Positions 12,236 through 25,715 are shown, counted from the stretch's first letter. The stretch is DNA of 64,000 nt from Amaranthus tricolor (GCF_026212465.1 NC_080062.1:5594865-5658864), one strand, 5' to 3'. Made by a program: numbers and translations. The notes: generated from the sequence alone by a model not told the origin.

Positions 12236-13680
12236 GAATTTTATTTCGTATCCATCATCTCTTAAATTACCGTGTCCTATTCAATTTTCTACAGTTCTGT
12301 TCAGTAGATTTATCTTACCCAAGATCATGTACATAATTTTTTTTAGGTATCTATTAACCTCTACAAGTTACCCAAGGTATTAATAGGGAGTGGCGGCTTC
12401 AAAATCTTAACTATAGGAGTCCTTCAAATTGATTATAATAATTTGACAATAACAAAATAATTGGAGAAACCATGATATTTTTACTTAATATATTTTACAT
12501 TTTTTACATATTTATTTAAAAATTTAGTATAATTTATAATTTATAGTAGAATGAGATTCGGCCATTCCAAAGCTCCTTCATGCATCCACCATGCACTAAT
12601 GGCAAGAAAAACCCCAATTTTATTTTACCTGAATATTATAAGTTATAAATGATATTTACTATAAAGTTATATAAAAGAATATATAATGTTTGCTAGTAAT
12701 ATTAATAAGAAACATTGTCGTTGTTATTATAAGAGTAAATGTGTGTACATCCACCTCTTTAATTTCATCTATGTGAGAGCTATTTAATAATACATGAGAT
12801 AAAAGAATATTGTTTATAACAATAATAAAATCTTAATCCAAATAAGGAGTCGGTAATAAAATGTTATTATTTTATATAATAGGCCTATTTTATAAGCATG
12901 AGCTTGGATACTTTAATGGTCTTTTATAAAGGGGATGAATCAGATAATATGATTTTTGTAGATATTTACATCACCTTAATGCCTTTTAATATGATAGAAT
13001 TTAAGAAATTGATATAAATTACTTAAATAAGGAGAAGTAATAAAAATTGTTTTTCTCAAAGATATAAAATAATAGATATTTTTTTTTCAAAATATAAAAC
13101 AACTCACGTGTGAATAACGAACAGACAAAAGACAGTTTTCTTGCATGTCCTTCTAGTTCTATTACTTCTATAGTTCTATATGAGAGGGATTGTAAGATTT
13201 ACTTAATCTAATTTGATGCGAATATACGTCCTACTTTACAGTTTTTATTTGAAGTGGGGTAGTTTTTTACAAAGGCCGATTATGTATTGGATTATTCTTA
13301 AGCACAGTAAAAACCTTTTGACTTCATAGGAAATATACAAATCACTAAATCTAAAGCTTGTAACATAATTAAGATAGTCAAACACCTTATTTTATTCTTA
13401 TTCAACATCTCAAAACGATTTTCACTAATGTCATTCTTGACAATTTTTGAGCCACAGACAAAAAATAAAAAGGGCCTCAGTTTTTTTGTCGAACTATGTA
13501 TTATAAAATTCTCTTTCACCATCACATTAATATCAAATAAATGTACAAATTTAAGATCATATAATGTAAGATACAAAATTATAATTAAAAAATTAATTTT
13601 TATTTATAAGGATTAATTTAATTTGGGCTCTTTCATACGGTGGGCTCTAGGCGATTGCACTCCAAAACTACCCTAGGAAC

Positions 13681-14201
13681 TATCAAGGAACCTACTCAAT
13701 CAAAAACTTAAGCTGATGGTTGAGGCTTCAGAATATGTTATATACTCTAACACGCCTTTTCACACAAGAGCTGTTTTATCTCATACCTGACACTAAAGAT
13801 TTCACTTTAAAATGAAGATTGGTTGGGATTCGAACTTGTGACTTCTTGTCACACTAACTTCTGATACCATGTCAATAAACCAACACAACCAAAAACTTAA
13901 GCTGATGATTAAGGCCCAAAATATAATATACTCCCTCTGAACCAATTTAGTTGTCTTATTTCCTTATTTAGCAAAGTCTTTTTAGTTGTCCCATTTCTAT
14001 TTTTGTCAATCTTTTTTTACCTAAATATCCTTAATTCACACAAGTAATTACGAACATACCCCATATACCTTACTTACCCAACTACCCTTCACTACTTACC
14101 CTTCACTACTTACCCTTTTTAATGGACCCCACGCCATCCTTAATAACCGTGCCCAAGCAAATAAGACATCTAAATTGGTTCGGAGGGAGTATATTCTAAC
14201 A
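13681..14201 (-). mobile_element. SMART-like TRIM copy, interrupted by a Stowaway
   Basis: In minus orientation, one LTR is at 13681-13752. The primer-binding site reads TTCTGATACCA at 13859-13869 on the plus strand, and the second LTR starts at 13870. That LTR is broken at its TA by the Stowaway element at 13931-14189 and resumes with TATTCTAACA at 14192-14201. Removing the Stowaway and one TA restores the LTR end. Confidence 0.82.
13931..14189. mobile_element. Stowaway MITE inside a SMART LTR
   Basis: The ends are CTCCCTCTGAACCAATTTAG and its inverse CTAAATTGGTTCGGAGGGAG, flanked by TA on both sides (13929-13930, 14190-14191). The inside carries tandem CTTCACTACTTACC units. It is closely related to 24759-25043. 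Confidence 0.92.
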
Positions 14202-14911
14202 GAAACAGCGGTGGATTTTCACCTAGGCAAATATTAAAGGATTTAAAAGTACCCAACTTTATTTACTTAAATATGATAAAAATTGCTTTGGATAAGTACT
14301 CTTGACATAATTATATCATATACAAACTCAATATCAAACAATTATAAATCTTAACAGTTGTATGTAATGTATTTATTGTGTGATTGATCTGTCTTTATGG
14401 ATATTGCGAAGATATGAATAGCAAGGTGGGAATGTTGCTAATATAGACAGGTGGGCATTTCAGTTGGGAACGTACAAAAAAAGAGTGAAAACTTCATTTT
14501 TGGATGGAAATTAGCTTATGTTTCAATGAAGTATTAAGAATCTCGACTCTCAAGTGGTCTTTGTTGTTATTTTAAACGTTAAAACAAGCCTAATATGGCG
14601 GTGACCGGTGACAATGACAACAATGAAAATGATGTGGTAGAACGTAATTCACTATTAGAATAATTAACCTTTAGAATTAATAACTAATCTAGCTAAAAGA
14701 TCCTGATTCTTGGGAGATTTAAGTATGAAAATTAATAATTTACTAAATAATAATTAATCTAGGACATGTGCAAGTTGATGATTGAAGTAATTAATGATTT
14801 AGGTGTAAGTCTAAGTGTCAACAACCCTATTAGTTTTGTTTACAAGATTGTGGTATCAATAAAGTAGGTAAATAAAGAGTCTTATGTACTCTTTTGATAA
14901 ATAAAATAAGA

Positions 14912-15294
14912 GATATTCTATATGGTAGTCATAAATTTTTGTAAAAAGGCTAGTGATAACAAATTTTTAAAAAAATTTCACAAAATGACATTGTACTTTT
15001 GAAATTTTACAACATAACGTATAATCTAACGTTTTTTGGGCATTATGTTACGACAGCTTAAATTCCAAAGTATAATACTATTTTGTGGAATTTTAAGAAA
15101 AAAAAGGTTACTGTATTTTAATGAAAAAAGACAAGGGACAAAACGAAATGTCACAACTTCAAGTATAATCTAACGTTTTTTGGACATCAATATTACGACA
15201 GCTTAAGTTCCAAAAGTACAATGCTATTTTGTAGAATTTTATTGAGATTTGCTACCACAGGTCTTTTGTAAAAATTCGTACCTACCATATAGAA
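14912..15294. mobile_element. Palindromic MITE with long inverted arms, copy 1
   Basis: The arms start ATTCTATATGGTAG and end CTACCATATAGAAT. The inner arms both contain CAAAATGACATTGTACTTTTG-like and ATAATCTAACGTTTT words, so most of the 383 bp folds on itself. A second copy lies at 30220-30602 in the BTB gene intron. Long terminal repeats suggest a MULE origin, but this is not proven. Confidence 0.75.
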
Positions 15295-15299
15295 TCATA

Positions 15300-17985
15300 C
15301 ATTCTATTAATTTGATTGTATTTTAGCAAAAGATAATTTAATTGTGAGCATATCATTTGTCTTTTTTTCATTTGATAGTATTGATGGAATTTGACTTATT
15401 TCCATTTTTTGACTTACCATGTTTACACATTTGCATTTTTGAAAAAATTTATACATTAATGGATGGAATAAATCATAATTATTCCAATTAAAATATTACA
15501 TATAAATGTATAATTTAGAAAATTATACTGAAAAATAGATAAAATAATGAAAATACACTGGTAAAAAATTATACTGCAAAATCAATTACATTCATTCCTA
15601 TTATACTACAATTTATTAAATTACTAAACGTACATAATTGCCATTTTTTCCAGCAATAGTTGTTAAAAACTTAAATGACATAAATTCATTTAATTGATCA
15701 TTAAATTCAGTCATTTACATTGTTAGACTACCATAATTACAATTTTAAATTTTAGAAAAAATGTCAAAAATATTAAACCAGATGATAATTATGGAAACAA
15801 ATAAATTAATGCAAAAAAAAAATCAACCAACTTCAATCAGTGTGTAGGCAATCAAACTATCTTAGCTACCAAATATAGTGCAATAAAAATCAATCAACTA
15901 AAAATATTGATTGATTTTCTATAATTTAATTATTCCTCTATAAAAATAAAAATGTATAAACACTTTCATGGTAGAAATTACAATATAAATATCCCTATAT
16001 GACCATTCCAATTTTTTGCTCATACTATTTCTCTTCTCTGAACCTTTAATAATGTTATTTAATAATATTTTATAAAATAACCATAAGTTTAAGTTACATT
16101 CAAGAATTTCATAATTAAAGGGGAACATGAAATATTAATGACTATTAATAAAAGTCAAGGACAAATAATATCTCATGTTGGTCTGTTCCTACCTTAACCT
16201 ATTTTTAGTCATGAACAATTTTATGTCGCAATTTCTAGAGTGACTAGAAGGAAAGGACTAAGAATTCTCATATGCGACAAGAATGGTCAAATATGTCATC
16301 GTTCGGAGAATGTAGTATATATAGAGATGTTTCAAAACCTATAAACTCCTTATTAATAACCTATTTTGAGTTTCTTTATATTTAATTGTTTTTCAATTAC
16401 AATATACATATGTAAATATTTTATTACCCACCTTCATTTAATATTTGTATTAGACTAAAATTTCATCAAAATATTAACATATTTAAAAATCTGTGCATTA
16501 CATAAGTTTTTATACTAGCATCCCATAAAATTATTGTAGTGGACTTTTGAAATGGGTTAAGTTTTTGAAATTTTCTTTGTCCAATAATATATTGCCAACT
16601 CATTGTAAAAAATATTATGACAAATATATAATATAAATGAACATGTGAATAAAAATGTAAAAATTCTAAAAATTGAGTCTGGAGTGAAGTTGGCGACAAA
16701 GTGTAATAAATAAGGATAATCTTATCTTATATAAGTATAAATAATAAAGAAATACTCCGATCTTTTTCTTTTCTTTTCTTGTGGGTTATGAGAAGAAACC
16801 AAGAAAAGTTTTAATGAAGGATAATATTCTATTAAAAGCCATTATTAATTAAAATTAATATAGCTTGAAATCATAAAAATGAGTGAAATATTTAATAAAA
16901 AAAAAGAAAGAGTTGTAATTAGGAAAATCGTATCATTAATATGATAGAACTATGTAATTTTTAGGGTTAGAAATGTAAATATATAATGGTCTTTTAGTAA
17001 AATATAGGAGTACTAGACAAATGAGATTATTTTGTTCATAAATTTATCCCATTATAAAAAGATTCACGATGGAAAGAACTTTGTAAAAATTTTTTCTGCA
17101 GATTTGAAAAAAAAAATAAAAACAAAGGAAATAAATAAAAATTAGTAGAAATTTAATACTTCTATGACATAATTTGAAGTTTAGGTTTTGAATCTATAAA
17201 TATTCACACCCTCATAACATGAATGAATCTTGATATGATATTTTTCATGTTCTCGATTTTGTAAAAAAAATTTAACCATTTATTATGTAGATAGATAAAA
17301 AAAACATCAAATTTGAGCACTTGTAAAGCAATGACAAGTCTTTTACAATATCATTCATTTTTTGTCTTTTTCTTTCATATGCACAAAATAATGAAGAGGA
17401 AGCCTTTCATTTTTAAAAAATGTTTTCCCGTGAATTGAGAGATATTAAACAATTTATTTTTGATAGTTTTTACAATGGAGTAACACACTTCATACTTCTT
17501 TGTTTTTACTTCTTGATCCTCTTATTTTAATTATTTTGTTTTGCCTTTAGAAGAATAAAGCTAGCTCAATAGTATGTATGTATAGAATTTCTAACTATCA
17601 GATTCATTTTAATGTATACTCTCAAAATATACTCTTCATAGTTCTTACTAGCTAAACAATATTACCAAAATCTTAATTTTCATCATTATGAAGTAGACTA
17701 TATTATGAGGTAGACTATATTGCAAATTAGTAGAAATCATAACAATATTATAAATAATCCTAATCTTATTATGAGTATCTAAAATTCAATAAACGTCTTA
17801 TAGATGGAAATTAAAATAGGACAGATGGAGTAATAATTATGATTCTTTTCTCTTATCTTTTCTAAACAAATTGTTCAATCAAAAGTCATGAATATTGACG
17901 CTGTGAGTACTATATCTCTTTGAGTTTGCATCATATAATTCATATATATAAGAGTTATTCGTCTTATAATACAAACACAAAGAGA
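15300..17985. other. Gene-free AT-rich stretch
   Basis: No gene, RNA gene or bounded transposon was recognised. Open frames at 15919-16128 and 16466-16699 have no recognisable domain and strongly AT-biased composition. Confidence 0.5.
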
Positions 17986-17990
17986 CAGAA

Positions 17991-18421
17991 TCTATCTATA
18001 ATCTATAATCTATCTATAATTATTACTAAAACAAAATACTGCTGATGTTATCACTTTTAAACATTGCTTATATGTTACTATCTAAATAAAAATTTTCCCT
18101 CTAAAACTCAATGATGATGTCATTGTTATTATGACTAATGTTGACTTTTCTACTTTCTAATTATGACTATAATGTCTATCCATATTAATTGATTTTTTAC
18201 TTTTTAGGTCACATCGTTTAATATATTAGAAAATTATATATTTTATTTTATTTTTTTCAGTCATTTATAAAATCTTTATAATATTATTTATTAAATGAGT
18301 ATAGGATATTTTAAGATGGTTAAAACATAAAGCCGTAAGTTTTTAATTTTTTGTTTATACAAATATGTCAGAATATTTAATATAGTCGTGCATCACACGG
18401 GTATCCAGTGAGGATTACTAA
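17991..18421 (+). mobile_element. Short non-autonomous Helitron
   Basis: It starts TCTATCTATAATCTATAATC right after an A (17990) and ends with CTAA (18418-18421) right before a T, the A^T target expected for Helitrons. A hairpin-forming GTCGTGCATCACACGG lies at 18386-18401, just inside the 3' end. No Rep/helicase is present in its 431 bp. It ends about 285 bp before the bHLH start codon, so it forms part of that gene's upstream region. Confidence 0.65.
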
Positions 18422-18706
18422 TTTGTTCAAAAGGGCAAAAAAGACAAATCACAATAACATGTATTTTAAAAATTTATGATGTGATGAAAATGGGGTAGTC
18501 ATTTGGGAAGCAAACAAGGGATGATCATATTGATATGAGAGCACATCCCCCTCCTTTTCTCTTTTAAAATACCCTCAGAGTTTTGTAAAGAGGGCCAAAG
18601 GCATTAGAAGAAAAGTAGAATCAGAGGAAAGGCAAAGAGTGAGTAAAAAAAGAAGAAGGAGAAAGTGAGAAAGAAAGATCAGAGAACAGAAAGTGAAAGA
18701 GGGACA

Positions 18707-21700
18707 ATGGTTTCAAGGGAGCACAAAAGAACTGCAGCCCTGCATGAGAAACTGCAACAACTTCGTTCTATTACTAACTCTCATGCAGTAATAATTAATT
18801 CTCTCTGTCTGTTAATATTTTTACACAAATTTGTTGTGAGAGACGTTCTCTCTGAGAGACGCATTTGATGTATGGGCTAAATATATATGTTTGATGTTCA
18901 TTTATGCTCATTTATTAAGATGAGTTTTTGGGTGTTTGGCATATAGCTGATAGTTGGTAGTGGCTGATTTGACTAGCTGATTTTAAATCCGCTGTTATGA
19001 GCAGCTTGTTTAAAAACAACTTATTTATATCAATAAGCAATTTCAACCAGTTAGTTTACCAAACATTAGAATTGACTAGTGGTTAGTTTTACCAAACATT
19101 AGAATTGACTAGTTTGACCACTCAACCCTCTATTTGTATCAAAATAAGCTAAAATTGCTCATTTTGCCAAACATCCCTTTGTATTTTAATGTTTTTTCCT
19201 ACAGGAAAATGATACTGGAATCATTATTCACGCATCAAAATACATAGAGGAGTTAAGGCAAAAGGTGGATCGATTAAACCAAGATATTGTAAACAGTCCA
19301 CAAAGTTCTTACACCCAAGATTCACCCCCTACGGTATGTTTAATTGCAACGGCAACGTTTCATTATCCTAATATCATCAAACTATTGGAGAAGAATATAC
19401 GCAATCTTAGCTTAAATAATACTCTTGTTAGTGATATGGTACTAAAGAAATAGTTTTCGATTGATACTTGCTATAAAAACATCATCTGTAACCTCACATA
19501 AACAACAAGTGTACGCATATAGATTGATGAACAATTTTAATATAGTCCATTATGATTCAAAATCGAAAAATCACGCTTTTTTTAATGAAATAAGATTATA
19601 CTTTTGAGTTATTGGGTTAAATCCCAATTATATGTGTCTGGATCGAGATGCTCTATTATTGTAGACCATCTAGTTACTAGAGAGAATCACGATCTCTTAA
19701 CAATCTCTTTTGTTGCGGTTAAATATAGTATATATTTTTCTTTTGAAAAATTTAGTGATTTGTTTTGGTCATGAAACTGATCCGATATTATTGAAATTAA
19801 GTCTTTGATATTATTATTGCTCAATAAAAAAAACATGCAGGTGACAGTGGAAACCCTAGAAAAAGGATTCCTAATAAATGTTTACTCAGCAAAGAGTAGC
19901 CAACGTTTGCTAGTTTCAGTACTGGAAGCTTTTGAAGAGCTGAATCTTACTGTAGTTCAAGCTAGGGCTTCTTGTACAGACAATTTTCAATTGGAAGCAA
20001 TAAGTGTGGAAGTAAGCCTTTTTCCCTCTTCATATATATTAGCTCTTCGTTTTTTTGGTTAATAAATGAATAAATTTCTCCTTGTCCTCTAGCTCTTTGG
20101 AGGGCACGTATATGATATTTCCGCTAGCTATCATTCTTCTCGGATCCTGACTTGTGTGGGATACTAATTTGATGGCTCATAGTAAATAGGGCTATATGTT
20201 TTATGAAGGGAAGGATCAAGAATTCCTCCAAAGGCCAAGGCTCGGCGACAGAGTAAAAATCACTATTAACTTTTTAGGTTTTGTTTATTTTATAATTTTT
20301 TGAAAATTTGGGGCTAAAAAAAACCATAAATTAAACAAAAATAATACTCCTAAACTAATTTTCCCTTGATTTAATTAAGAAGTTCCGTTCAGTTGGATAC
20401 CTTGCATATGCTCAAAATCTTTTTTTTTATGTAAAGGAACCATCTTAACAAAAAGATTAAGCTGATAGTTGAGGTCCCAATATATTTAATATACTCTAAG
20501 AGACTACTGTCATGTTTGGTCTTCTATCTTATCATATGACCTATCATAGTGTTGCATATTTTGAACTTGTATTCATCATTGAAACCTTATAGTATGTATA
20601 ACCTTTCATAAGTATCAAAAGTTTGATGTTTGGACACTCAAAATTAGTCAAAAAAAAACAAAGGAAACTCCAAGAAGACAGCTAGCTAGCTAGCAAGCTC
20701 CGATCATTGGATTCATTACTAACTCATATCCGATCCTTTATTTTGGTTGTGAGTACCATAAGCCAAATTGAGCTTTTCGTCCTGAGATACAAAAGTTATG
20801 ACATGTGAATATTCTTTGTTTTATTCACATGTACCATGCATCTATGTTGGGATTTTATCTTGCAGAAATATTCGTTAAAAAAGCCTCAAAAACTTAATTT
20901 GTACAACAACTGTATTTGTTTATATATGACGGGTGTTAAGGAAAAATAACCCATATGTAACACCATATTGAAAAATTATAAAGAGATTGACTAACATATA
21001 AGCTTAATAAGCTACTCCTCCTAATACCAATTAATTTGAAGATAGCGAACCTCATTTGATTTGTTTGCAGCTAACTTTTTTCTTATATGCCTCTTATTGT
21101 GTGTTAGCCCAAAATTTATCAACGCCTTTAGTCATCTCAATATAGGTAAAGGCCTTTTGCCTATGGGTGATTATGTGTGATTTGGTTCTAAATTGATTTC
21201 AATTTGGGTGGTTAAATCCCTCTTAGATTGAAATACAACATGTCATCACCGTAATGTCATTTCTCCTCTACATAGGCAGAGTTGTTTTGAATATTATTAG
21301 CCTCATTAGCAAAAACTTTACATTGTATCGTATGTACAATAAATATATATTTTTGTTAATAATTTATTAACAAATTTGTTCTTTTTGATGATATAATTAA
21401 TATAGTTTGATCATAAATATTAAATAGGAATTACGATGTGATTAATGAGTTAGATGACTATCATAGAGGAGATACAAATCTAAATAAGTTTAGAAAATAA
21501 GAGACACAAATAAATTTTAGGAATTACTTTTCGATTAGTGATATTTTTTTTATTAGAGTATAGGCAGAGCGAAAGAAAAGGCAAGGTGATAATTTAAGGT
21601 AAAGTGATACTTAACTTGTTACCAACTTAGACAAGACTTTATTCTTGAATTAATGAGAGTTATATGACCATCATAATAGGAGAAGATATAAATCAAAACA

Positions 21701-22361
21701 GGATTATAAAATAAGAGTTACGAATGAATTAGTTAGTCACCATAGTTTGGTACTTTTGTGTCAGGGATGAAATAAAAAAATAAAAGTTAAAGGGGTTGGG
21801 ATAATATGAAACAATACCAACAATCTATAATTAAAAATTCTATAGGGGATGAATTTTAAAAATAATCTGTAAAAATAGACTGTAAAAGTACGACGTGGGG
21901 TTGGGCCCCTACTAATTTCCCATGTGGCTTCACAACTGGTTTGTATTATGAGGTTAGGATAACTTTTTGCATAATTTTTTTCTTGGGTAGACTTTTTTAT
22001 AACTGGGAAGCGGACCTAAATAAGATGACCTTAAAAGACGGGTCTTGAGCGATCGCTAATTGTACTCTCCTACTAAAACTAAGTGATATTTAGATTTGTT
22101 TAATGAAATGATTGTTTTTAATTGATTTTTGATTTTAAATATTTACAACTACACGTAAATGAGAAACACAAATATTGAAAGAAAAAGATTGTGTTATTAC
22201 TTTTCCTTAGAATTTTCCTTTACTTTGTTAGTTTATAAGAGAAGATGAACTTTATTGTGTAGGGTAATGACGACATTGGTGGAGAAATGGTTGATGCTGA
22301 GGTAGTAAGGCGAGCCGTATTGCAAGCAATTAGGAATCTGAATACAAGTAACACTGATTAA
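18707..22361 (+). CDS. bHLH-like transcription regulator with ACT-like C-terminus
   Basis: Four exons join in frame with GT-AG introns: 18707-18787, 19205-19333, 19841-20011 and 22263-22361, giving 159 aa. All junctions are phase 0. Residues 1-66 form a short atypical bHLH: M-V-S-R-E-H-K-R, then a first helix (LHEKLQQLRSITNSHA), a loop and a second helix (KYIEELRQKVDRLN). Residues 71-127 resemble the ACT-like domain of plant bHLH proteins (VTVETLEKGFLINVYSAK and VLEAFEELNLTVVQARASC). The closest family I recall is At2g40435/At3g56220, SCREAM-like small regulators. The basic region begins almost at the start codon and is truncated, so DNA binding may be weak and the ACT-like part may act in dimerisation. 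Intron 1 holds two MITEs and intron 3 is 2.25 kb. Exon structure is inferred without transcripts but every junction keeps the frame and the family pattern. Confidence 0.9.
18825..18929. mobile_element. Partial GAGACGGTCT-family MITE in bHLH intron 1
   Basis: One arm is present: TTGTTGTGAGAGACG followed by TTCTCTCTGAGAGACGC and ATGGGCTAAATATA. The opposite arm is not seen, and the hAT-like MITE begins where it would continue. Confidence 0.45.
18930..19177. mobile_element. hAT-like MITE in bHLH intron 1
   Basis: The ends are GGGTGTTTGGCA and TTGCCAAACATCCC, typical of short hAT-derived elements. Inside, a roughly 35-bp phrase containing TTACCAAACATTAGAATTGA is duplicated in tandem (about 19055-19095 and 19085-19115). 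It ends 27 bp before exon 2. Confidence 0.6.
20431..20501 (-). mobile_element. Solo LTR of the SMART-like TRIM in bHLH intron 3
   Basis: It reads AAAGGAACCATCTTAAC, then AAGCTGATAGTTGAGG, then ATACTCTAAGA, matching a single minus-strand LTR with no primer-binding site or second LTR. Confidence 0.65.
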
Positions 22362-23411
22362 TCATCACTTAGCTTAATTAATTATTAATAACTTGCAAGC
22401 TTAGCGTAAAATATTTTGTACGGAACTTTATTATTATAATAATAATAATAATTATTATTATTATTATGCTCACTAATGAAAAGCAAGATTTCTCGTGAGC
22501 TAGCTATTTTCTGTCCTATGATTAAATTTAAAACTTTACACCTCTTTTTGCGTTTAATTTCTTCCATAACTATTATGATAATTACTTTGGATTACATATG
22601 ATATTTTTTACTTATAAATTATAATGAAGGCTCTCTCTATTCATTTGATTTTTGTATGCTTTATAGAAAAATCAAAAGGGTATATAAGAGTAATTTATCA
22701 ACTTTTTGTTAAGTTAATTATTACCCGTTTATATTTTAAAGTGAACGTGCTGACTGGCTTAATAAATTATATATGATACATCTATATCAATTTCATAGAG
22801 GTTAGCCTGAAGTTAATTTATGTTTCGGACAGGCTGTGAATTCTTTTTTGTCTATTTAGGATTGTTCTTGCAAGATTGGGGTACCTTTGTCCTTGGTTTC
22901 ACTATCAATTAATTATAGTTATTCGAAAATAGTTATAGAAGAATTTTTTTGTACCCTTGATTTAGAAATTTAATTTAATTCTCTTATCATTTCTTTCCTT
23001 TTACCATATAGAGAATCAGAGATTATAAATTATAAATTAGTCATTAATTTTAAAAATGAATGGTCTCTCATAGATCTCTTTTTCGTAATTAATTCATCAT
23101 CATCATCATATTCTGCTCATAGAGAAAAAAGGTAAAAGACACTCTCAGTATTCCGCACAAGACAAGTTCGGGGTGACATTCTTTTGTGCATGGTGGGTAG
23201 GTGAAAGTGTGGGGGTGAGGGGGCAAAGAGAACTATCGAACTAAACTATAATTGATCGATTTTACGAACTCAACCTCACTTCTTGTGCTTCTATGATTAG
23301 AAATGTTAAATTATTTCTGGTCCATATTTGTAGGCTAATGATTGTGACATTGAACAATAAAACATGTGTACTGAATAAGAAAATTTGAAAAAAATAAGTC
23401 TTTTGTTATAC
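22362..23411. other. Downstream region of the bHLH gene, gene-free
   Basis: It contains the bHLH 3' flank and a palindromic AAT/ATT microsatellite at 22434-22466. No gene was recognised. Confidence 0.5.
22434..22466. repeat. (AAT)n-(ATT)n microsatellite
   Basis: A short AAT run turns into an ATT run, about 75 bp after the bHLH stop codon, and would lie in its 3' UTR if transcription extends that far. Confidence 0.85.
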
Positions 23412-23803
23412 AAAATTCTTTAACTAAGCTATGAAATTCCCAAATTAAGCGTTTAGGAAAATCGTTGTCAAAAACAATAATTTTAAATCCTATTAGGCTG
23501 GAGGGTGATTTTCAAGGAAGAGTTGAAATTCAATGCCTTTAGTAGTGATTTTCTGCTCCCAAAAGCCCACCCTTGCCTTTTGACTTTACCTTGACCATCA
23601 AAACAACAACGTCGAAATCACTGTCAAGGGCAACGTTTTTCATTTAAGTGAAATCGATGTCCTAATTGGCAGCGATTTTCAACTTCCTTTGAAACTGCCT
23701 CCAACCCAATAAGATTTAAAATCGTTGTCCTTAACAGTAAATTCTCAGTATGCTTAGTTTGAGAAATATTTTTTTTTCAGAGCTTAATTTGAGAATTTTT
23801 TTC
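23412..23803. mobile_element. MITE with arms over 100 bp, MULE-like
   Basis: Arms are imperfect inverted copies: AATTCTTTAACTAAGCTATG on the left against AATTCTCAAATTAAGCTCTG on the complement of the right end. Further in, AATTTTAAATCCTATTAGG matches ATTTTAAATCTTATTGGG. The inner arm carries the repeated word AAATCGTTGTC. The long arms suggest a Mutator-type origin. Confidence 0.6.
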
Positions 23804-24654
23804 TGACATAATATGCTTACTTATTTTAAATTTTCACTGAATAACTTCTTTGGGGCTTTGTAAAAAAAAAAAAATCATACAATATCAAAATATATCATTA
23901 TACCCAGTTCCCGTTCAGTGGTATGGTCTGAATGTAAAATATCATGATATTTATTTTTACAAGAGATGAAATGAAGAGAAAGAATATAGCCTTCTAGTTT
24001 GAAGAAGATTGGCATGGCGATCCATGGTCCAATACTGAAACAATTATGTATTCCCTCTAAATAGAAGAAAAATAATTTCTTGTAAAACTAGTTTTGTCCC
24101 ATTTTTGAGGGCTTAATGAATTCCCAAAGCTCCAATACATTATTGAATACATGGAATCCAAACATCTACATTTTTGAGGGCTTATCTTATTACAACTCTT
24201 TTTCCGATATTCCATATTGCTACAACTCTTTTTCCTTGTATTTTACCACCTTCTCATCAAAGTGAAAGGCTAAATATCAGTTTAATTTTTGGTTAAATAT
24301 TTTGGAATTGTTCATAATTAAGTTTTGAGTACTCTATATTAGTTTTTGTATAATTTTAAATTTTGTTTTGAGATAGAGGTAAAATTGAATTTAGTTATAA
24401 AGTTGTTTGAATGTTGAATTTAGTTAAATATTTTGTTTTTGTATAATTTTAAGTGGATTGTATGCACATTATTCTCATGAGGTTTGAAATGCAAAACTAC
24501 CACATTTTAGTTGAATGATGGATATATTATTTCAAAATCAAAAAAATGTATTTTTAGAACGTACATGATAGGTAGAAAGAAAGAGGTTAGGAGAGAGGCA
24601 ACGAGAATTAAACTTAAAACTAATTTGAATGAGTAATCCTCAATGCATATTCAC

Positions 24655-24758
24655 GTAACCAATGACCTTTTTGTCTTATCGGTTTCTTATACGATGTTAA
24701 AGATTCAACTCAACCAAAAATTTATGCTAATTAAAGATTAAAAGCGAAAGATATATTA
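24655..24758 (-). mobile_element. Fragment of SMART-like TRIM, broken by a Stowaway
   Basis: A degenerate internal end (GACCTTTTTGTCTTATC...ATACGATG) is followed by an LTR (AACTCAACCAAAAATTTA to AAGATATATTA). At its TA the LTR is interrupted by the Stowaway at 24759-25043. It is the same arrangement as at 13870-13931. Confidence 0.6.
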
Positions 24759-25043
24759 CTCCCTCCACACTAATATAATTGTCACATTTCCTCATTTGGC
24801 AAAACCATATCAATTGTCACATTTCTATTTTTGTCAATCTTTTTTTTACCTAAATATCCTTAGTTCACACAAGTAATTACGAATATACCCCTATGTACCT
24901 TACTTACCCAACTACCCTTCACTACTTACCCTTCACTACTTACGCTTCACTACTTACCCAGCTACCACCTTTTTAATGGATCTCACACCACTCTTAATAT
25001 CCATGTCCAAGTAAATGAGACATTTATATTGATGTGGAGGGAG
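24759..25043. mobile_element. Stowaway MITE, second copy
   Basis: The ends CTCCCTCCACACTAATATAA and TTATATTGATGTGGAGGGAG are inverted copies flanked by TA (24757-24758, 25044-25045). Compared with 13931-14189 it has an extra CTTCACTACTTAC unit. It lies in a SMART LTR fragment. Confidence 0.92.
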
Positions 25044-25404
25044 TATAATTTATCAGAAGTATTACATTCAACTAGTAAAGATGAATAATACTTCACATAT
25101 GGTGAAAGCAAGTTGCATTTGAAATTTGTAGTACTTTATCGGTCATTGTCTTATAGATTGAAATAATTCAAAACTAGCACGTAGGCAGATTTGTAAAGAG
25201 TTAGTTTGGTAGAAAGGGGGCATATGGAATTGTCTTGTCCGAATCCTGTCATGAACACAAGAGAACAAACATGAAACATCGTGAGTTTTCATTAAATTTA
25301 CTACTCCGTTATTATAATCCTTTTTATGCTAACCAAGCTATTAGGTAATAGCTAGCTAGGCCACTTGTATGCCACTTTTTAAAACAACATATTGTTGATT
25401 ACAA

Positions 25405-25715
25405 CTTTTTTAAAAAAATTACCCTCAACAATACAGTTTTCGCAAATATTTCTATAATAATATCAATTTTTGATTATCATGAATAATACCAATTTAGTGG
25501 ATTTTTCTTAGTATATTACCAATTTTATTTTATTAATTAATTTACCAAATTTTTTTGTCATATAATCTTCAATAGATTGATTTTTAACATGTTAGGTATA
25601 TTTAAGGAAACGTCCTCTTAAATTGATATTATTCATGATTAATCAAAAGTTAATATTATTATAAGAAAATAAACAAAAAGTTGTAGTATTCCCGATAATT
25701 GTTCCTTTTTAAAAA
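25405..25715. mobile_element. Palindromic MITE (ATGAATAATACC family), copy 1
   Basis: Both arms carry TTTTTGATTATCATGAATAA-type sequence in inverted orientation, with a middle rich in CCAATTTAGTGG and TTAATATGTTA words. A second copy is at 57695-57990. Confidence 0.6.
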
